Shown: positions 1 to 10,002, numbered from the stretch's first letter. The stretch is DNA of 64,000 bases from Pseudoalteromonas holothuriae (GCF_945859825.1 NZ_CAMAPC010000013.1:51602-115601), one strand, 5' to 3'. A program made the numbers and translations. The notes: generated by a model not told the origin, from the letters alone.

Positions 1-1
1 T

Positions 2-718
2 AATAAACCTAGCAAGCAAGAAGTACTGCGTTTAAAAGCTCGGGGAATGGGAATATTAGGAAGCATAGTGCCAGACAACTTTCAAGCTGGTCGGGTACTT
101 ATTCAAGAATTAGAAAATCTTATTATAAAATCTGCAAAAAACCCAACTATTAACACTTTGGCATTGCTTGGTGACTTAGCAACAGATGCCGCCAGATTAC
201 GAGAACAAGGCTTACTGAGCCACAGTAACCGCTCTTACTATTTAAAGTTATTACAAAGAGTTAATGCTGGTTGGTCAGAGCAAGAAGCTTATAGCATTAC
301 TAAAGGGCTATTGAAACGCTTTGAAAATACTAAATTAATATGGGCTGCAAACGATGCAATGGCGGTAGGTGCATCCCGTGCAGCAGAGGAGCTATCGGTC
401 CGCCAAAACATAAAAATTGGGGGAATAAACTGGGACAAAAATCAACATCAGTTATTGGATGTTTCGGTGGGTGGCCATGTAACTTTAGGCGCGCTAGCTA
501 TTGTTAAAATTGCTGATTTTGCCGCCGATAATCGCAATGCCATTGGCGATCTAACTCTGCCGATTTTTAAAGCTTACCAACCTAAATATGCGCCTTTATA
601 TCAAGCAATACACGGTAATAATGTAGCTCAAATCGACTTTCGCTATTTTTCCGTTGCACATGCAACTCCAACAGCAAAGCCATTTACCCTTGATAATATG
701 ACAGCGCTGGTCAAATAA
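2..718 (+). CDS. Periplasmic binding protein, type I fold, C-terminal part (5' end outside window)
   Basis: The reading frame is open from base 2, before the first ATG at base 47, so the gene begins upstream of the window and only about the last 239 residues are seen. The text has the pattern of type I periplasmic sugar-binding-like proteins: a WAANDAMAVGA segment (the usual turn where the family has an Asn-Asp binding loop), a following IGGINWD strand, and a C-terminal GGHVTLGALAIV helix. This suggests an ABC-type or sensor-linked solute receptor, but the ligand cannot be told. No permease or ATPase gene follows it; the next gene is an unrelated protease after a 200-base gap. It could equally be the sensory partner of a signalling protein encoded upstream. 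The family call is fairly secure, the role is not. Confidence 0.7.
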   Translation, partial: NKPSKQEVLRLKARGMGILGSIVPDNFQAGRVLIQELENLIIKSAKNPTINTLALLGDLATDAARLREQGLLSHSNRSYYLKLLQRVNAGWSEQEAYSITKGLLKRFENTKLIWAANDAMAVGASRAAEELSVRQNIKIGGINWDKNQHQLLDVSVGGHVTLGALAIVKIADFAADNRNAIGDLTLPIFKAYQPKYAPLYQAIHGNNVAQIDFRYFSVAHATPTAKPFTLDNMTALVK

Positions 719-853
719 TTTTTAATACCTAAATAAGCAATAAAATAGAATAATAAAGTGAATTTTAAGAATATATTAAATAATTAATATTTTTTTGTGT
801 TTATTTATGAAAATATTATTCTCGCCTTTTATTTTGCTCAAAAAACAGACTGT

Positions 854-884
854 TGACATGGAACTATTTACCTGTTTTATTTAC
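854..884 (+). promoter_or_regulatory. Candidate promoter of the secreted protease
   Basis: A perfect TTGACA lies at 854-859 and a TATTTA at 879-884, giving a long 19-base spacer. It is 35 bases upstream of the protease start at 919. The -35 match is good, the -10 is weak, so this is only a candidate. Confidence 0.35.
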
Positions 885-918
885 AGGGGTTAACAACATG
901 TAATAAAGGTAATTAAAA

Positions 919-2535
919 ATGAAAAATATAGTTTCTAAAAGCGTAAAACTTTCAATTCTGTCAGTTTGTGTAGGTGCAGCACTAAGTGCAAGCCACGTTG
1001 CAGCAAGTGAGGAACAACGTGTAATAGTAACACTTAAAGATAATGTAATTAATACATTGCCATTATCTGTGAGCAACTCTGATGCTTCTAACTACAAGCA
1101 ACAAGCACTTAACTCGTTTGCTCATCAGCTTAATGTAGAGCCAATGACAGCGCTGCCAAGTGTTAATGCAGTCGTTATGAATGTAACATCTGAAAAACTA
1201 GCAGAGCTTAAATCAAACCCGCAAGTTGCCAACGTTGAGGTAGATCCTAAACGTTTTTTAATGGCTGAATCAACACCTTACGGGATCAACATGGTTCAAG
1301 CGAACCAAATAGCAGATACCATGAGTGGTAACCGTAAAGTATGTATTATGGATACTGGGTATACTTTGAATCACCCAGATTTACCAAGTACTGGAATCAC
1401 AGGTAATGATGGGCATGGTTCAAATAATACAGGCAATTGGTATAACGATGGAAACGGCCACGGTACACACGTCGCTGGTACAATTGCTGCGATTGGCGGT
1501 AACGGTCAAGGGGTTGTAGGCGTTAATCCGTCTGGGCAACTTGGTTTGCACATTGTAAAAGTATTTAATGATCAAGGTAGATGGGCTTATGGCTCTGATT
1601 TGATTAAAGCTATCGAACAATGTGAATCTGCTGGTGCAAACATCACGAGTATGAGTTTAGGCGGTGGCAATAGCTCAACAGCAGAACGTAATGCATTTGA
1701 GCAAAGTTATAGCCGTGGCGTATTACATATTGCTGCAGCTGGTAATAGTGGTAACAGCACCCTAAGCTATCCTGCTTCTTACAATGCGGTTGTGTCTGTA
1801 GCTGCGGTTGACAGCTCAGAAAATAAAGCATCTTTTTCTCAGTACAATAACCAAGTTGAAATTGCCGCACCTGGTGTTGGTGTAAATTCAACATGGAATA
1901 ATAACGCTTACAAGTCAATTAGCGGTACATCAATGGCAACACCTCATGTATCTGGTGTTGCAGCACTCGTGTGGAGTCACTTCACCAACTGTACTAATGA
2001 TGAAATCCGTAGCGTCTTAAATAACACAGCGAAAGATAAAGGTGCAGCAGGTCGTGATACTTCTTATGGTTACGGTATTGTACAAGCTAAAGCAGCCTAT
2101 GATTATATTGCGCAAAACGGTTGTGGCGACCCTGTAACTGGCCCTGTTGCTAACTTTAACTTTAGCGTTAATGGTAAAGATGTGAAATTCTCTAACTCAT
2201 CTAAAGACGCGCGTAGTTATGCTTGGCAGTTTGGTGATGGAGGAAGTAGTACAGTAACATCACCATCGCATACCTATGCAAGTGCTGGTACATATCAAGT
2301 GACATTAACGGCTTCTGATGGCAATAAATCAAACTCAGTTACTAAATCAATAACTATCCAAGGTGATGACCCAATTGGATGTGGTGGCATTGCCGCGTGG
2401 TCTGCTTCTAAAACATACCAAATTGGTAATAATGTGTCATATAAGAACTATAAGTACGAAGCCATTTGGTGGTCTCGTCAAGCACAACCAGACATCTTTA
2501 GTAATGTTTGGAAACGTGTAGGATCTTGTAACTAA
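919..2535 (+). CDS. Secreted subtilisin-like serine protease with PKD and chitin-binding-type modules
   Basis: A 538-residue exported S8 peptidase. Residues 1-29 form a signal peptide ending near AASEEQ. Residues about 30-115 look like an I9 inhibitor propeptide. The catalytic domain follows with Asp145 (VCIMDTG), His181 (GHGTHVAG) and Ser338 (SGTSMATPH), the complete subtilase triad. A PKD domain lies at about 410-480 (FGDGGSS...HTYASAGTY), and the last 50 residues (AWSASKTYQIGNNVSY ... WKRVGSC) have the pattern of a CBM5/12-like carbohydrate-binding module. The protein is therefore likely secreted and held on chitin or other particulate matter, typical of marine Alteromonadales. It stands alone: a candidate promoter precedes it and a strong hairpin follows. 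A purine-rich AAAGG precedes the ATG. The family call is secure; the substrate is unknown. Confidence 0.93.
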   Translation: MKNIVSKSVKLSILSVCVGAALSASHVAASEEQRVIVTLKDNVINTLPLSVSNSDASNYKQQALNSFAHQLNVEPMTALPSVNAVVMNVTSEKLAELKSNPQVANVEVDPKRFLMAESTPYGINMVQANQIADTMSGNRKVCIMDTGYTLNHPDLPSTGITGNDGHGSNNTGNWYNDGNGHGTHVAGTIAAIGGNGQGVVGVNPSGQLGLHIVKVFNDQGRWAYGSDLIKAIEQCESAGANITSMSLGGGNSSTAERNAFEQSYSRGVLHIAAAGNSGNSTLSYPASYNAVVSVAAVDSSENKASFSQYNNQVEIAAPGVGVNSTWNNNAYKSISGTSMATPHVSGVAALVWSHFTNCTNDEIRSVLNNTAKDKGAAGRDTSYGYGIVQAKAAYDYIAQNGCGDPVTGPVANFNFSVNGKDVKFSNSSKDARSYAWQFGDGGSSTVTSPSHTYASAGTYQVTLTASDGNKSNSVTKSITIQGDDPIGCGGIAAWSASKTYQIGNNVSYKNYKYEAIWWSRQAQPDIFSNVWKRVGSCN

Positions 2536-2544
2536 GCTATTTTT

Positions 2545-2572
2545 AGCGCCCACTTTTGGTGGGCGCTTTCAA
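2545..2572 (+). terminator. Rho-independent terminator of the protease gene
   Basis: A perfect 9-bp stem (AGCGCCCAC at 2545-2553 with GTGGGCGCT at 2559-2567) with a 5-base loop, followed by TT and C. It overlaps the 3' end of the convergent permease gene, so the two genes end within 35 bases of each other. Confidence 0.8.
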
Positions 2573-3387
2573 TACACCAAAACTACACTGCTTATCAAAA
2601 TTAACATAATTGCTGCGCTTTGTTTTACACTTATTTGCTCTTTGAAAAATAACATACCTACCAGCAATGCACTTAGAATTCCTACCGCACGCTTTAATCC
2701 TTCAACTACCCCAGGTTGTAGCAACTCTATTGCCATAAATTGAAAAATGACAGCACCCGAAAAACATAAAGTCGCAAACAACCACCACAGAGGAAACTTT
2801 TTTAAAATATTAAACTTTATTTTTACCCCAAGCATTGTTGGAATGGTAAATAAAATAATAATAGTGATATAGATTGCGTGAAACTCTTTAGGTCCGTATT
2901 GTAATGCAAATTTGTCGAGTACAATGCAGCATCCCCAACAGCATGCAGCTAGCAATCCTTGCCAAACACCAGCTTCTTGGGTTTTAAGACGCCCACCTAG
3001 TACCCAAAAGGAACCTAAAGTAATACCTAAAATTGCAATAATTTGTATAGAATTCAAAGGGTCTTTTAACCATAGCCAAGCAAGTAAGGCTGAACAAACA
3101 GGCGTGAATGACAACATAGGTAAAACAATAGCCATTTTACCTAACGCCAAAGCTCGGATAAACGACACACTACCAAACGCAGCAAGTAATCCACTAACCG
3201 TTGCACTTAAATAGTAATCATTAGTTGGCAATGTTGCACCACTGAAGATCCATAAAACCAAGAATATGGGTAACACCAGCGAGCTAAACATAATCGACAT
3301 TTTAGGGGCACTGAATGACTGAGCTAGTTGTTTACGACATAGGTCAAACCCAGCCCAACACAGCGCACTTATTAATGCATAAATCAT
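2569..3387 (-). CDS. EamA/DMT-family membrane transporter
   Basis: A 272-residue protein made almost entirely of hydrophobic helices (about ten), with the two-fold repeat expected of the drug/metabolite transporter superfamily: an EamA-like half at about 1-130 and a second at about 140-272. The start ATG at 3387 has GAGG five bases upstream. Its substrate cannot be predicted. It is transcribed with the kinase-like gene upstream: the kinase stop and this start are only one base apart, so they are probably translationally coupled and may share a substrate. Other inner-membrane carriers of the same size are possible, but the helix pattern and the LLAWLWLKDP segment typical of EamA support the call. 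Confidence 0.82.
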   Translation of the reverse strand: MIYALISALCWAGFDLCRKQLAQSFSAPKMSIMFSSLVLPIFLVLWIFSGATLPTNDYYLSATVSGLLAAFGSVSFIRALALGKMAIVLPMLSFTPVCSALLAWLWLKDPLNSIQIIAILGITLGSFWVLGGRLKTQEAGVWQGLLAACCWGCCIVLDKFALQYGPKEFHAIYITIIILFTIPTMLGVKIKFNILKKFPLWWLFATLCFSGAVIFQFMAIELLQPGVVEGLKRAVGILSALLVGMLFFKEQISVKQSAAIMLILISSVVLVY

Positions 3388-3388
3388 A

Positions 3389-4336
3389 TTAGCCTCTATT
3401 TTGCGCTAAAGTGGCGTTTGTGTGTTCAAGCATATATTGATTTATTTTCACATGATCAGGTTTCCAACCGAGTAAAAAACGATGGAAGTCAGCCCAAACA
3501 ACAGGCCATAGTGCTCGCCAACTGTTAATCACATTTATTACATAATCTGTAGAATGATTAATTCTTAAGTGCGCATTTAACTGTTTAAGATAATATTCTA
3601 ATAACCTATCAGCATGATTAAATAATGATGTTTCGTCAAACACACTGGTAAAATACAACATCACGTCCTGCACACCAACTCCACCACCAACATATTGAAA
3701 ATCGTAACCTATAACATTTAAATAATTATCTAGGGCAAAGTTTGCGACTTTAGCATCACCATGTATGACACACCTATAAGGGCAGTGTGTTACTAAATCG
3801 TCAATATATTGTGCCTGGTTTTTGAGTCCATGATGATGCATTCTTTGCCACTCATCAGGGCGTGTAGCTAAATGCCAATAGCCGCCTTGTTGCCAGCCAA
3901 TCTGCTCACTTTGATTTATAAATTGACTATGAAAGCGAGCAAGCCAACTCAATATTGCATGATGTTGCTGCATTGAAACATCAGTATGTTGCACAAAACC
4001 TTGATAGCTAAAGTCTGCTAATACCAAACAGGTCGCATTGTTTTTTTGACTGGAAAATATCAACTCAGGTATTTGACACCCCGCTTTTGGATTTGTGTGA
4101 AACCATTGATAAAATGTTAACTCAATTTTGTAAGAAGTACGCTTCCTTGACAATGCAAAGTCAGACTGCTGAATATGGCGATGAACCAATTGCTCAGGCA
4201 CATATGAAAACTTAACCACAACATTTTGCTCATCAAGACACATTTTACGAACTTCACCACAGCCACTCCAAAGTAAGGTGTGTTTGTCTTTATCAATGAC
4301 CTCACTAAATTGTTCACTCAAAAATTGATATAACAT
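3389..4336 (-). CDS. Aminoglycoside-phosphotransferase-like small-molecule kinase
   Basis: A 315-residue protein with the kinase fold of the APH/choline-kinase/CHK group. The catalytic loop reads VIHGDAKVANFAL (Asp base within HGD, Asn four residues on), followed by the metal-binding segment VIGYDFQYVGGG, here GYD rather than the more common DxD/DFE, with Asp kept. The N-terminal part has an RTSYKIELTFYQWF segment where the family has its ATP-binding lysine/glutamate region. Family members phosphorylate small alcohols, sugars, choline or drugs; the substrate here is unknown. It is the first gene of a two-gene operon with the DMT permease, whose start follows one base after this stop. No resistance function should be read into the family name. 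Confidence 0.75.
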   Translation of the reverse strand: MLYQFLSEQFSEVIDKDKHTLLWSGCGEVRKMCLDEQNVVVKFSYVPEQLVHRHIQQSDFALSRKRTSYKIELTFYQWFHTNPKAGCQIPELIFSSQKNNATCLVLADFSYQGFVQHTDVSMQQHHAILSWLARFHSQFINQSEQIGWQQGGYWHLATRPDEWQRMHHHGLKNQAQYIDDLVTHCPYRCVIHGDAKVANFALDNYLNVIGYDFQYVGGGVGVQDVMLYFTSVFDETSLFNHADRLLEYYLKQLNAHLRINHSTDYVINVINSWRALWPVVWADFHRFLLGWKPDHVKINQYMLEHTNATLAQNRG

Positions 4337-4387
4337 GATGTTTTTAAAGTTAGTTATTTAATCAAAACCCTACCACGTTTCGTGCAT

Positions 4388-4422
4388 AAAAAAAGCCCCT
4401 AACTTAGTTTTGGGGCTTTTTG
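4388..4422 (-). terminator. Bidirectional terminator between fadE and the kinase gene
   Basis: GCCCC and GGGGC arms are flanked by an A-run (4388-4394) and a T-run (4417-4421), so the hairpin works as a terminator on either strand. On the fadE side a second 7-bp hairpin (4431-4437 with 4447-4453) lies just before it. It separates fadE (minus) from the upstream region of the kinase operon. Confidence 0.75.
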
Positions 4423-4473
4423 AAATAATTAAGTGCCGTTACGGCTGGCACTTAGGGCATTGTTGAAAGTTAC

Positions 4474-6723
4474 TTAACTTGCTTGCTGTACATTCTCAAT
4501 AGGTTTTGCATTGTCATCAAGCAAGTTCATGTCAAAATCAAATTCATCAACACGAATCGCTTTTTCACGTTTCTTATTATAATCAATCAACTGTGTGTAT
4601 TCAGCTGAGCTGATCAGATTTGCAGCTAGCGCATTATCTAGTGTTTGAGCAAAACGTACACCCGCTTTAATCTCTTTTTTACGTAATGCTTTTTTCACTT
4701 TTGCCAATAAATCTAAGCAAGCCATTTTTGCTTTATATGCCTGCTCATTTATATCATGACCATCACCAGCTGTTGGCTTAATCAAGTGCGTAAGTTGTGC
4801 TTTAAAAGCTGTATCCATTTGTGCTGATTTTGCCAGTTCACGTACTAAATCATCACTAATAGCTGGCATTTTGTGTGTAAAATGCATGGTGATCACGCGC
4901 ATAAATTTACGTGTTACCGGTGATGGGAAGTTGTCTAAAAACTTGTGTAATGCATTTTCAGCATTTTGTAATGCCCAACGTGTTGCATAATGAAAATAAG
5001 GTGCTGCAGCTTGTCTATCCGCAACGGCTACTTTTTGCTCGTAGTATTTGATAGAAGCCATAGCCGCATACAAATAGCTCATTACGTCACCCAAGCGTGC
5101 CGACAGCATTTCAGCTTGCTTTAACTTACCGCCTAATACTAATAAAGAAAAGTCAGCATAGACAGCTAATTTAGCAGATAACTGGTGGGCCGCTTTTTCG
5201 TATGCTTGCACTTCAGGTAATGATGATTTACTTCCTGCTGTAAATGGTAAGACGCCTAAACGAAATGCACGTAAGCTGTTTGCTACACTGTAGCCAACTG
5301 TTTTACGAAAAATCTTGTTAAACTTTTTATCTGCATCACTTTCTTGGCTATGAATAGATTCAACCATTGATTGCAAATATGGATGGCAACGCATAACACC
5401 TTGACCGAAAATCATTAGGTTACGAGTTAATATGTTCGCGCCTTCTACTGTTATTGCAATAGGCTGAGCCACATACCCACTTGCTAAGGTATTTTGTGGA
5501 CCATTTTGAATTGCTTTACCCGCTTGAATGTCCATCGCAGAGTCTAAAACATCTCGACCAATTTCTGTCATGTGGTATTTTGCAATTGCTGTAACTACTG
5601 ATGGTTTTAAGCCCATGCCTAAACCTTCAGTGGTTAAAACGCGCATGGCTTCTTGTAAATATGTTTTACCAGCAATGTCAGCTAACTTTTCTTGAATGCC
5701 TTCAAATTGACCAATTGATAAGCCAAACTGCTCACGAACCGCAGCATATTCTGATGCTGATTTTAGCGCTACTTGCGCCGTTGAAACACCAAGTGCAGGT
5801 AATGAAATACCTCGACCGGCACCTAAACAGCTAACGAGCATTTGCCAACCACGGCCGATATTTTTTTGCCCGCCAATGATGAAGTCCATAGGTATAAATA
5901 CTTTTTCACCGCGCGTAGTACCGTTATAAAAACGAATGCCCATAGGATCATGACGGTTCCCCAACTCTACACCAGGGTGTGATTTTGGGATCAGCGCACA
6001 AGTAATACCTAGGTGTTCTTTGCCACCTAGTAAACTGTCAGGGTCTTCTACTTTAAATGCTAACCCTAATACGGTTGCGATAGGCGCGAGCGTAATATAT
6101 CGTTTGTCCCAAGTTATCTCTAAACCAAGTACTTCTTCACCATTATATTGGCCTTTTTTAACAACACCAATATCCGGTATGCCACCTGCATCGGAGCCAG
6201 CTTCAGGGCTTGTAAGCGCAAAACATGGAATTTCACGGCCATTAGCAAGACGTGGTAAATAATGAGCTTGCTGATCTTCAGTACCATAGTGCAGCAATAA
6301 CTCACCAGGCCCTAAAGAGTTAGGGACCATCACGGTAACGGCAACAGCAGATGATTTAGTTGCAATCGTACCCACAATAGTCGAATTAGCGTAAGGGCTA
6401 AATTCCAGGCCACCAAAAGACTTTGGAATGATAAGTGAGAAAAAACGCTCTTTTTTCAAAAATTCTAAAATATGATCAGGTAAATGCTTACTGTTTTGGA
6501 TCACAGAATCATCTATCATTGCCATTAATTCTTTAACCGGCCCGTCTAAAAAGGCTTGTTCATCAGCGCTTAGCTTTGCCTCTGGCACAGCTCTAAGTGC
6601 ATCGAAATCTGGCTTACCTTGGTAAATTGAACCTTCAAGCCATACATCACCAGCATCCAGTGCTTCTTGTTCCGTTACTGAAATGCTTGGTAATACTTTC
6701 TTTAATTGTGTTCTTAAACTCAT
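4474..6723 (-). CDS. fadE: Acyl-CoA dehydrogenase, FadE type
   Basis: A 749-residue flavoprotein that introduces the alpha-beta double bond in fatty acyl-CoA in beta-oxidation. The N-terminal and middle domains show PNSLGPGELLLHYGT and CFALTSPEAGSDAG, the flavin/substrate loop; VEGANILTRNLMIFGQG contains the glutamate expected as catalytic base in FadE; the C-terminal 280 residues match the extra domain (DUF1974) that separates FadE from ordinary acyl-CoA dehydrogenases. E. coli FadE is about 814 residues, so this is slightly short. I take the ATG at 6723, which has GGATGAG six bases upstream, not the TTG two codons earlier. It is monocistronic, with terminators downstream and a 630-base upstream region. 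No FadR or PsrA operator was recognised. Confidence 0.9.
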   Translation of the reverse strand: MSLRTQLKKVLPSISVTEQEALDAGDVWLEGSIYQGKPDFDALRAVPEAKLSADEQAFLDGPVKELMAMIDDSVIQNSKHLPDHILEFLKKERFFSLIIPKSFGGLEFSPYANSTIVGTIATKSSAVAVTVMVPNSLGPGELLLHYGTEDQQAHYLPRLANGREIPCFALTSPEAGSDAGGIPDIGVVKKGQYNGEEVLGLEITWDKRYITLAPIATVLGLAFKVEDPDSLLGGKEHLGITCALIPKSHPGVELGNRHDPMGIRFYNGTTRGEKVFIPMDFIIGGQKNIGRGWQMLVSCLGAGRGISLPALGVSTAQVALKSASEYAAVREQFGLSIGQFEGIQEKLADIAGKTYLQEAMRVLTTEGLGMGLKPSVVTAIAKYHMTEIGRDVLDSAMDIQAGKAIQNGPQNTLASGYVAQPIAITVEGANILTRNLMIFGQGVMRCHPYLQSMVESIHSQESDADKKFNKIFRKTVGYSVANSLRAFRLGVLPFTAGSKSSLPEVQAYEKAAHQLSAKLAVYADFSLLVLGGKLKQAEMLSARLGDVMSYLYAAMASIKYYEQKVAVADRQAAAPYFHYATRWALQNAENALHKFLDNFPSPVTRKFMRVITMHFTHKMPAISDDLVRELAKSAQMDTAFKAQLTHLIKPTAGDGHDINEQAYKAKMACLDLLAKVKKALRKKEIKAGVRFAQTLDNALAANLISSAEYTQLIDYNKKREKAIRVDEFDFDMNLLDDNAKPIENVQQAS

Positions 6724-6729
6724 AATCAA

Positions 6730-7360
6730 CTCATCCGACCAGATACATATGTCTTACATTACGGCATAAAAATCACAATAGATCAATCACTCTACATAAC
6801 TTTTAACGAGTTTTTTATCGTCATTTTATTTTTTTGAGAATATTTATCGATAAATTAGCAGCTTACACGTGTACGCTCAGATTCTGTAATTTGGTTGAAA
6901 TTCTGCTTTTTTGACGGCAATCCCTTTCAAATGATGCTAATTGCTTTAAATTAGATGTCTGAATCGTGATAGGTAAATGACTTGGTGACTAGGCTCCCTC
7001 TATCGATAAGGTAAATACCTTCATATAAGTTAGACAAGTATTTAGGTATATCGTTATCCTACATAAGCAACTTTAAACGTAGTGATTGAGATATTTAGCA
7101 CGCGAGAATGAATAAATGTAAGGGTAAATTTGATATGAAGAGTTTGTACGCATATGTTTAACTGGTAATTGTGATTTTATGCGCTTCAAATTTTAAATAC
7201 TTTAATAGTAATATTTTATAATTTTTTTTGCACTGGATGACACTGCACATATCATAAACTTAAAATATTGAAGGCGACTCCCTGCCGCCTCTGTGCATTA
7301 GATTTGTTCATTAAATAATTCAATATATACGAAAGTATGGCTTAATGTGCTTGCCTATAG
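6730..7360. other. Intergenic region upstream of fadE; no gene seen
   Basis: About 630 bases of AT-rich sequence between fadE and the channel gene. No open frame of useful length or RNA gene was recognised. It holds a short inverted repeat at 7008-7021 (AAGGTA-AA-TACCTT) with related AGGTAAAT sequence at 6971 and ATTTAGGTAT near 7040, which may be a regulator site or chance. Confidence 0.4.
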
Positions 7361-8197
7361 CTACGATAAATGCTCTTTATTAGTTAAATCATTAGTGCTT
7401 TGTTGCTGGCTTATAATTAATGCTTTTAGTTGCTGGATTTCACTGTGTAGGTCTTCAATGGTGGGTATATTTTGAGCGCTTTCTTTTTCTTTTCGTAACT
7501 TAGAGCGCTCATCTTCCATCACATTCACCACAATGCCTATCACCATATTTAAAAACGCAAATGCAGTAAAAAATATAAAAGATAAATAGAATACCCAAGA
7601 CATTGGATAGACTTCCATCGTCTCGTATTGAATATCTGTCCAATCTTCAAACGTCATAATCCTAAACAGCGTTAACATTGAAATTGCTATATCACCCCAT
7701 AACTTGGGATTAATTTCATTGAATATGAAACTTCCGATAGCAGCGTAAATGTAGAAGATAATAAACATAAGTAAGATAACATAGCCTAATTGTGGTAATG
7801 CCTTAATCAATGAATTGATTAATACTCGAAGTTCAGGTACAACCGACACCATTCTAAGCACCCTAAATACCCTCACTAGCCGAGCGAGTAGCGCCATTTC
7901 ACTGTCATTAATAGGAATGAGACTGATCACCACAACGAGAGTGTCAAAAATATTCCAGCCTTTTGTAAAAAAACGTTTTTTATTTTCGTCAGCGATAAAT
8001 CGAACCGATAATTCAAAAAGGAAGAATAAGGTTATAAATATATCAAGCACATGTGTAACCGATACCGCGCCACTAGAGAGTGGAAATGTTTTTGCACCAA
8101 TTTCCAGTGCAGAGATGATGATCACAGCCACAACAGAAAGCTCAAACGCTTTGTTGTTTTTTAAATTATTTAATCGTGTTTTGATAGTTTCGTACAT
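7361..8197 (-). CDS. Voltage-gated cation channel of the bacterial Nav/Cav type
   Basis: A 278-residue single-domain six-TM ion channel. S1-S3 span about residues 20-100; S4 carries the arginine ladder RLVRVFRVLR; S5, pore helix and S6 follow at about 140-235; the last 40 residues (IEDLHSEIQQLKALI) form a coiled coil as in NaChBac-type tetramers. The selectivity filter is TFEDWTD at 182-188, with Glu184, Asp185 and Asp188. NaChBac has TLESWAS, and an engineered Ca-selective version of NavAb has TLDDWSD, so the three acidic positions hint at calcium or mixed selectivity; that is inference. The gene is alone, preceded by a 10-bp inverted repeat 55 bases upstream. The family call is strong. Confidence 0.88.
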   Translation of the reverse strand: MYETIKTRLNNLKNNKAFELSVVAVIIISALEIGAKTFPLSSGAVSVTHVLDIFITLFFLFELSVRFIADENKKRFFTKGWNIFDTLVVVISLIPINDSEMALLARLVRVFRVLRMVSVVPELRVLINSLIKALPQLGYVILLMFIIFYIYAAIGSFIFNEINPKLWGDIAISMLTLFRIMTFEDWTDIQYETMEVYPMSWVFYLSFIFFTAFAFLNMVIGIVVNVMEDERSKLRKEKESAQNIPTIEDLHSEIQQLKALIISQQQSTNDLTNKEHLS

Positions 8198-8251
8198 AAG
8201 CTGCCAATTAAGTTGAATGATTGTGCGATTACATAAAATTTGCGTGATTAT

Positions 8252-8276
8252 ATCCTAATTAATAGCTAATTAGGAT
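8252..8276. repeat. Inverted repeat upstream of the channel gene
   Basis: A perfect 10-bp stem (ATCCTAATTA with TAATTAGGAT) and a 5-base loop, located 55 bases before the channel start codon. It lacks a T-run, so it is more likely an operator or an RNA leader hairpin than a terminator. Confidence 0.4.
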
Positions 8277-9987
8277 TATCGTTCGTTTAAAAATTCCAGA
8301 TAATAGTAATGATTAGCACACAGGTTGTTAGGTTATGTAAATAGAGCTTTTACCCGATGTAACTGCTTATAAATCAACAACGTTGTCGAATCACTATTGA
8401 TATTAGACAGTTTTTTGTAAATAAACTCAGGTAATACTATGTTTTATAAATGCTAGTTTTTAGCCCCGCAGTTTGAGTGTACTCAACGTGAACTATGAAC
8501 TTAACACTACAGTTTGCTAAATGCCTTTACCTGAAGTTATTCACATGTCTATATCAATCTTACAAATATCAAATTTTTATCGGAAGATTTTGACCATTAC
8601 ACAGTTAATGTTAAGCTTTTTAAATTAATTTTTTAGGCATCACTGTGAAGCAAAATGAGCCACAATTGTGAGCTCAAACCAAGTGGTGTTTATCGGTAGT
8701 ACATTTGCTAGCATTACAAACAGGTTTAGCGTCAAAAGCATTGATTGCTATGCTCTATTATCTCTTTGTTGGTTTACTCTGTACAAATAGGAATAAATAT
8801 CTTAACTAAGCAGTTTTTATTAAGGGCTTTTGATCTTTGAGGTATGAATTTTTTCAAATCAAAACTTTCATTACGCGAAATGAGCAATGCAGCATAATAG
8901 TTTATGTTAGTTGCGAATAACAAAGTAGTGGAAGCCTTTGGGTAGCACCATTAATATATCTCATCAACCAAATTGTGGTATTGGGTGATTTTTGTGTAGT
9001 TTTCTTTAACTAGATTGAGATGAAAAAATAAGAAGATTATCTTTAGGTAAGGAAGAAAAACGAATGCTATGAGGTCATAGAGATGCTCTGTACAGAATAT
9101 GATCCTGCTCTGCTTCATATTGAAGCTTATTTAGGCTGGCTGATGACAAGCTTTATTTGCAAGATCATACATTTAAGTAATTAGCTTATGTGTAAACTGT
9201 TGAGGTCGATTTCACTCACCAATATTTCAATGCCAATACTTAGTTTAGCCGGAGCATAAATTTACTATTTTATTTGCTCTTATAAATAAGTGCTTTTGAT
9301 CTTTCATCACTAGATTAATTTAGTGCTATCTTATTCATTTTAAGCATTCATAGTTTTTCAGTATTGGCATGTCACTTATAATTATCTAGTTTTAATTCTA
9401 TCATCTTATCTAGTGTTAACATTTTAATGATAAAGGCTTGGTTCTTATCGTATTCACACGATTCTTTCTTGAAGCCTTGAATGATATGTAAGCTCCCCCA
9501 TATATAGATTCAGCATCCTTATTGGATAATTCTTTTATTTTTTTTGCTTTTAATTTTAGCGATATTACCATTGTTTTATTCCTTATTATTGTGCCAAGTA
9601 AATTTTGAAATGGTGTTGACTTCTAACGTTTAAAGATTAAATATTCCGCGAATATTGAACCGCTAGAATCATCTTACTGGTATACTTTATGAACAGCAAT
9701 CAACCAATATTACCAGTTTAATCTATCAAAACTTATTCTATTTTCTGGATGTACTTTACTAGAGTTCTTTATATAGAGGGAGCATGATGCACTGAACTTT
9801 ATAGTCGTATATTGGAAATACATACACAGTAATTAACTGGCTGATTACTATAAGGTTAAAGCCAAAAATGTATCTGGATAGTAATTGCCCATGAGTCACA
9901 TAGTAAGATAGTAAGTTATGTTTTATAAATAACAGTAAAAATATAATTAGTACAAATGTATTAATTCCGTTAACCTAAATGCTTTAT
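8277..9987. other. Gene-poor region with traces of decayed coding sequence
   Basis: About 1.7 kb without a usable open frame on either strand, much longer than the gaps around it. At 9062-9180 (+) a short frame reads like protein (TEYDPALLHIEAYLGWL, then, after a one-base shift, DDKLYLQDHTFK) before running into stops, suggesting a frameshifted relic of a real gene. I do not recognise the parent gene. No insertion sequence ends, tRNA or RNA gene was seen. Confidence 0.4.
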
Positions 9988-10002
9988 GGAGGTGAGGTAG
10001 AA

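Noticed and set aside
864..1076. Minus-strand frame over the protease start
   Set aside because: Antisense shadow of the signal peptide and propeptide coding sequence.
3389..4336. Reading the kinase-like gene as an antibiotic-resistance gene
   Set aside because: The APH-like fold covers many housekeeping kinases; coupling to a DMT permease and lack of mobile context do not support resistance.
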